Origin: Eubacteriales Family XIII. Incertae Sedis bacterium
GTDB lineage: Bacteria; Bacillota; Clostridia; Peptostreptococcales; Anaerovoracaceae
Assembly: GCA_031254995.1 (NCBI GenBank)
Contig: JAIRTJ010000087.1
Location: forward strand, 1-6,716
Direction: 5' to 3'
DNA length: 6,716 nucleotides
In this document: positions 5,560-6,716 of the stretch, in pieces
Layout of the letters: each line of letters starts with the position of its first letter
Position numbering within the stretch: position 1 is the stretch's first letter
Position numbers and translations under genes: made by a program
The notes under the pieces: generated by a model
Told to the model about the DNA's origin: nothing
Database searches by the model: none
Seen by the model: the letters and a program-made list of their open reading frames with translations, nothing else

Positions 5560-6716
5560 ATGAACGCAACCATTCTTACGATAGGAACCGAACTGCTGTT
5601 CGGACAGATCGTCAATACGAACGCCGCCTACTTGTCCGCGCAACTGCAGTTGCAGGGGGTCGATGTCCTGTACCACTTCACGGTGGGCGACAATCCGGGA
5701 CGCATGAAAGATGCGCTGAAGCGTTGCTTGGCCGAGACGGATTTGGTGATTGCCACAGGCGGTTTGGGACCCACGCAGGACGATCTCACGAAGGAGGTCA
5801 TCGCGGAGACCGTGGGCGCGGCGCTCGTCCTCGATGCAGGCGTCCTCTCCTCCATCGAGGAGTTCTTTCGAAAAACGGGCATCGAGATGACCGACAACAA
5901 TCGAAAGCAAGCCCTGATTCCCGAAGGCGCGACCGTGTTTTTCAACGACGTCGGGACCGCTCCCGGATTTGCATTCGAACGGGACGGAAAGATCATCGTC
6001 GCGTTGCCGGGGCCTCCGAGGGAGATGAAACATCTGTTCGAAAAGGCTGTCCTGCCGTTTCTTCAAAACAGGACGGGCAGCGTGATTCGATGCAAGATAC
6101 TGCGGTTTTACGGCATAGGGGAATCCTCTTTGGAATCGCGACTTTCGCCGATCATCGACGGGCAGACGGATCCGACCGTCGCCACCTATGCGAAGGAAGG
6201 CGAATGCTCCCTGCGCATCGCGTCCAAGCGAAGAACGGAAGAAGAAGCGTTTGCGGCCATCGAAGCGACGGAAGCGGAAGTGCGGGCTCTCGTCGGCAAA
6301 TTCTTGTACAGCGACGAAGACGAAAGCCTTCCCGCCGTCGTTGCAAAAAAACTGACGGCGCAAGGCATCACCCTTGCCTCTGCGGAATCCTGCACGGGCG
6401 GTTTGTTCGCGTCCGAGTTGATCGCGATTCCCGGCGTCTCGAAATCGTTTGTCTGCGGCTTTGTCGTCTACGCCAACGAGTCGAAGATCTCCGAGCTCGA
6501 CGTGCCCGCCGAGCTGATCGAGACCTTCGGCGCGGTCAGCGAGGAAACTGCCGTATCTATGGCCGAAGGCGCGCGAAAAAGGGCGAAAGCCGACATCGGC
6601 GTATCCGTGACGGGTGTCGCGGGACCCGACGGAGGCAGCGATGAGAAACCCATCGGCACGGCGCAGATCTGCGTCTGCGACGCGAACAAGAGAAGGACGA
6701 AACGCTTCATGATACG
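5560..6716 (+). CDS. cinA: CinA family protein: ADP-ribose pyrophosphatase / NMN amidohydrolase (3' truncated by window)
   Basis: The frame is open from ATG 5560 to the window edge, 385 codons of the usual 410-420, so only the tail is missing. It begins MNATILTIGTELLFGQIVNT, the classic CinA start. The N-terminal molybdopterin-binding-like (COG1058) domain has TGGLGPTQDD at 66-75 and ALPGPPREM at 148-156. The C-terminal PncC-type domain starts near 265, with SAESCTGG (274-281; S277 is the probable catalytic serine), GAVSEE near 324 and VTGVAGPDGG at 350-359. In characterised family members these domains hydrolyse ADP-ribose and deamidate nicotinamide mononucleotide in pyridine nucleotide recycling. 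In pneumococcus cinA is a late competence gene in an operon with recA. GGGAAAGAAGAG (5544-5555) is a modest ribosome site 4 bases upstream. A LexA-like site overlaps codons 10-15. recA is expected just downstream but is outside the window. Confidence 0.96.
   Translation, partial: MNATILTIGTELLFGQIVNTNAAYLSAQLQLQGVDVLYHFTVGDNPGRMKDALKRCLAETDLVIATGGLGPTQDDLTKEVIAETVGAALVLDAGVLSSIEEFFRKTGIEMTDNNRKQALIPEGATVFFNDVGTAPGFAFERDGKIIVALPGPPREMKHLFEKAVLPFLQNRTGSVIRCKILRFYGIGESSLESRLSPIIDGQTDPTVATYAKEGECSLRIASKRRTEEEAFAAIEATEAEVRALVGKFLYSDEDESLPAVVAKKLTAQGITLASAESCTGGLFASELIAIPGVSKSFVCGFVVYANESKISELDVPAELIETFGAVSEETAVSMAEGARKRAKADIGVSVTGVAGPDGGSDEKPIGTAQICVCDANKRRTKRFMI
5589..5602. promoter_or_regulatory. 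Candidate LexA-like site at the start of cinA
   Basis: CGAACTGCTGTTCG has the GAAC-N4-GTTC core with matching C/G flanks. With the outer C5588 and G5603 the arms are 6 bp. Two of the four central bases differ from the Bacillus RNRY preference. It begins 29 bases after the cinA start and overlaps codons for the conserved TELLFG, so codon choice could produce it by chance. SOS control of the cinA-recA region would make biological sense. Confidence 0.35.

Noticed and set aside
4184..5569. 461-codon open frame on the minus strand
   Set aside because: It runs antisense to rimO and pgsA, both intact and well conserved, and the product is low-complexity with no domain.
5463..6644. 393-codon plus-strand frame overlapping cinA
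   Set aside because: It is an out-of-frame shadow of cinA: Arg-rich, with no domain. The conserved CinA motifs are all in the other frame.

Overview
This window is an ordinary-looking chromosomal housekeeping block from a bacterium with moderately high G+C (by eye about 55-60%). All five genes lie on the plus strand: uppP (5' end cut off), ftsK, rimO, pgsA and cinA (3' end cut off). The order ftsK-rimO-pgsA-cinA, usually followed by recA, is typical of Clostridia and related Firmicutes. With the lysine/threonine-rich FtsK tail and the high G+C, an uncultured clostridial lineage is my best guess; it is an inference, not an identification. No mobile element, RNA gene, CRISPR array or foreign-looking stretch was seen.

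Layout: 2-679 is undecaprenyl-diphosphate phosphatase (cell-wall lipid carrier recycling). 713-3454 is a membrane-anchored FtsK/SpoIIIE DNA translocase with a long variable linker. 3494-4852 is RimO, which methylthiolates ribosomal protein S12. 4916-5446 is PgsA, the committed step of phosphatidylglycerol synthesis. 5560 to the window end is CinA, a two-domain pyridine-nucleotide recycling protein. Gaps are 33, 39, 63 and 113 bases. No intrinsic terminator separates the genes, so they are probably co-transcribed, with possible internal promoters before pgsA and cinA. The genes share no single pathway; the block joins envelope lipid metabolism, chromosome segregation, ribosome modification and nucleotide salvage.

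The unexpected content is at the DNA level. (i) An exact match to the Bacillus-type LexA (SOS) operator consensus lies inside ftsK at 1010-1023. A second CGAAC-N4-GTTCG site lies at codons 10-15 of cinA (5589-5602). (ii) A 31-nt perfect inverted repeat (15-bp arms, one-base centre) lies inside the conserved FtsK alpha domain at 2110-2140. (iii) Three further tight inverted repeats have 8-bp arms. One directly follows an extended -10 element at the end of rimO, and one lies just upstream of cinA. (iv) uppP, ftsK, rimO and pgsA all lie in one reading frame, separated only by single stop codons. None of these amounts to a proven new system; the SOS-like sites and the 31-nt palindrome most deserve checking.
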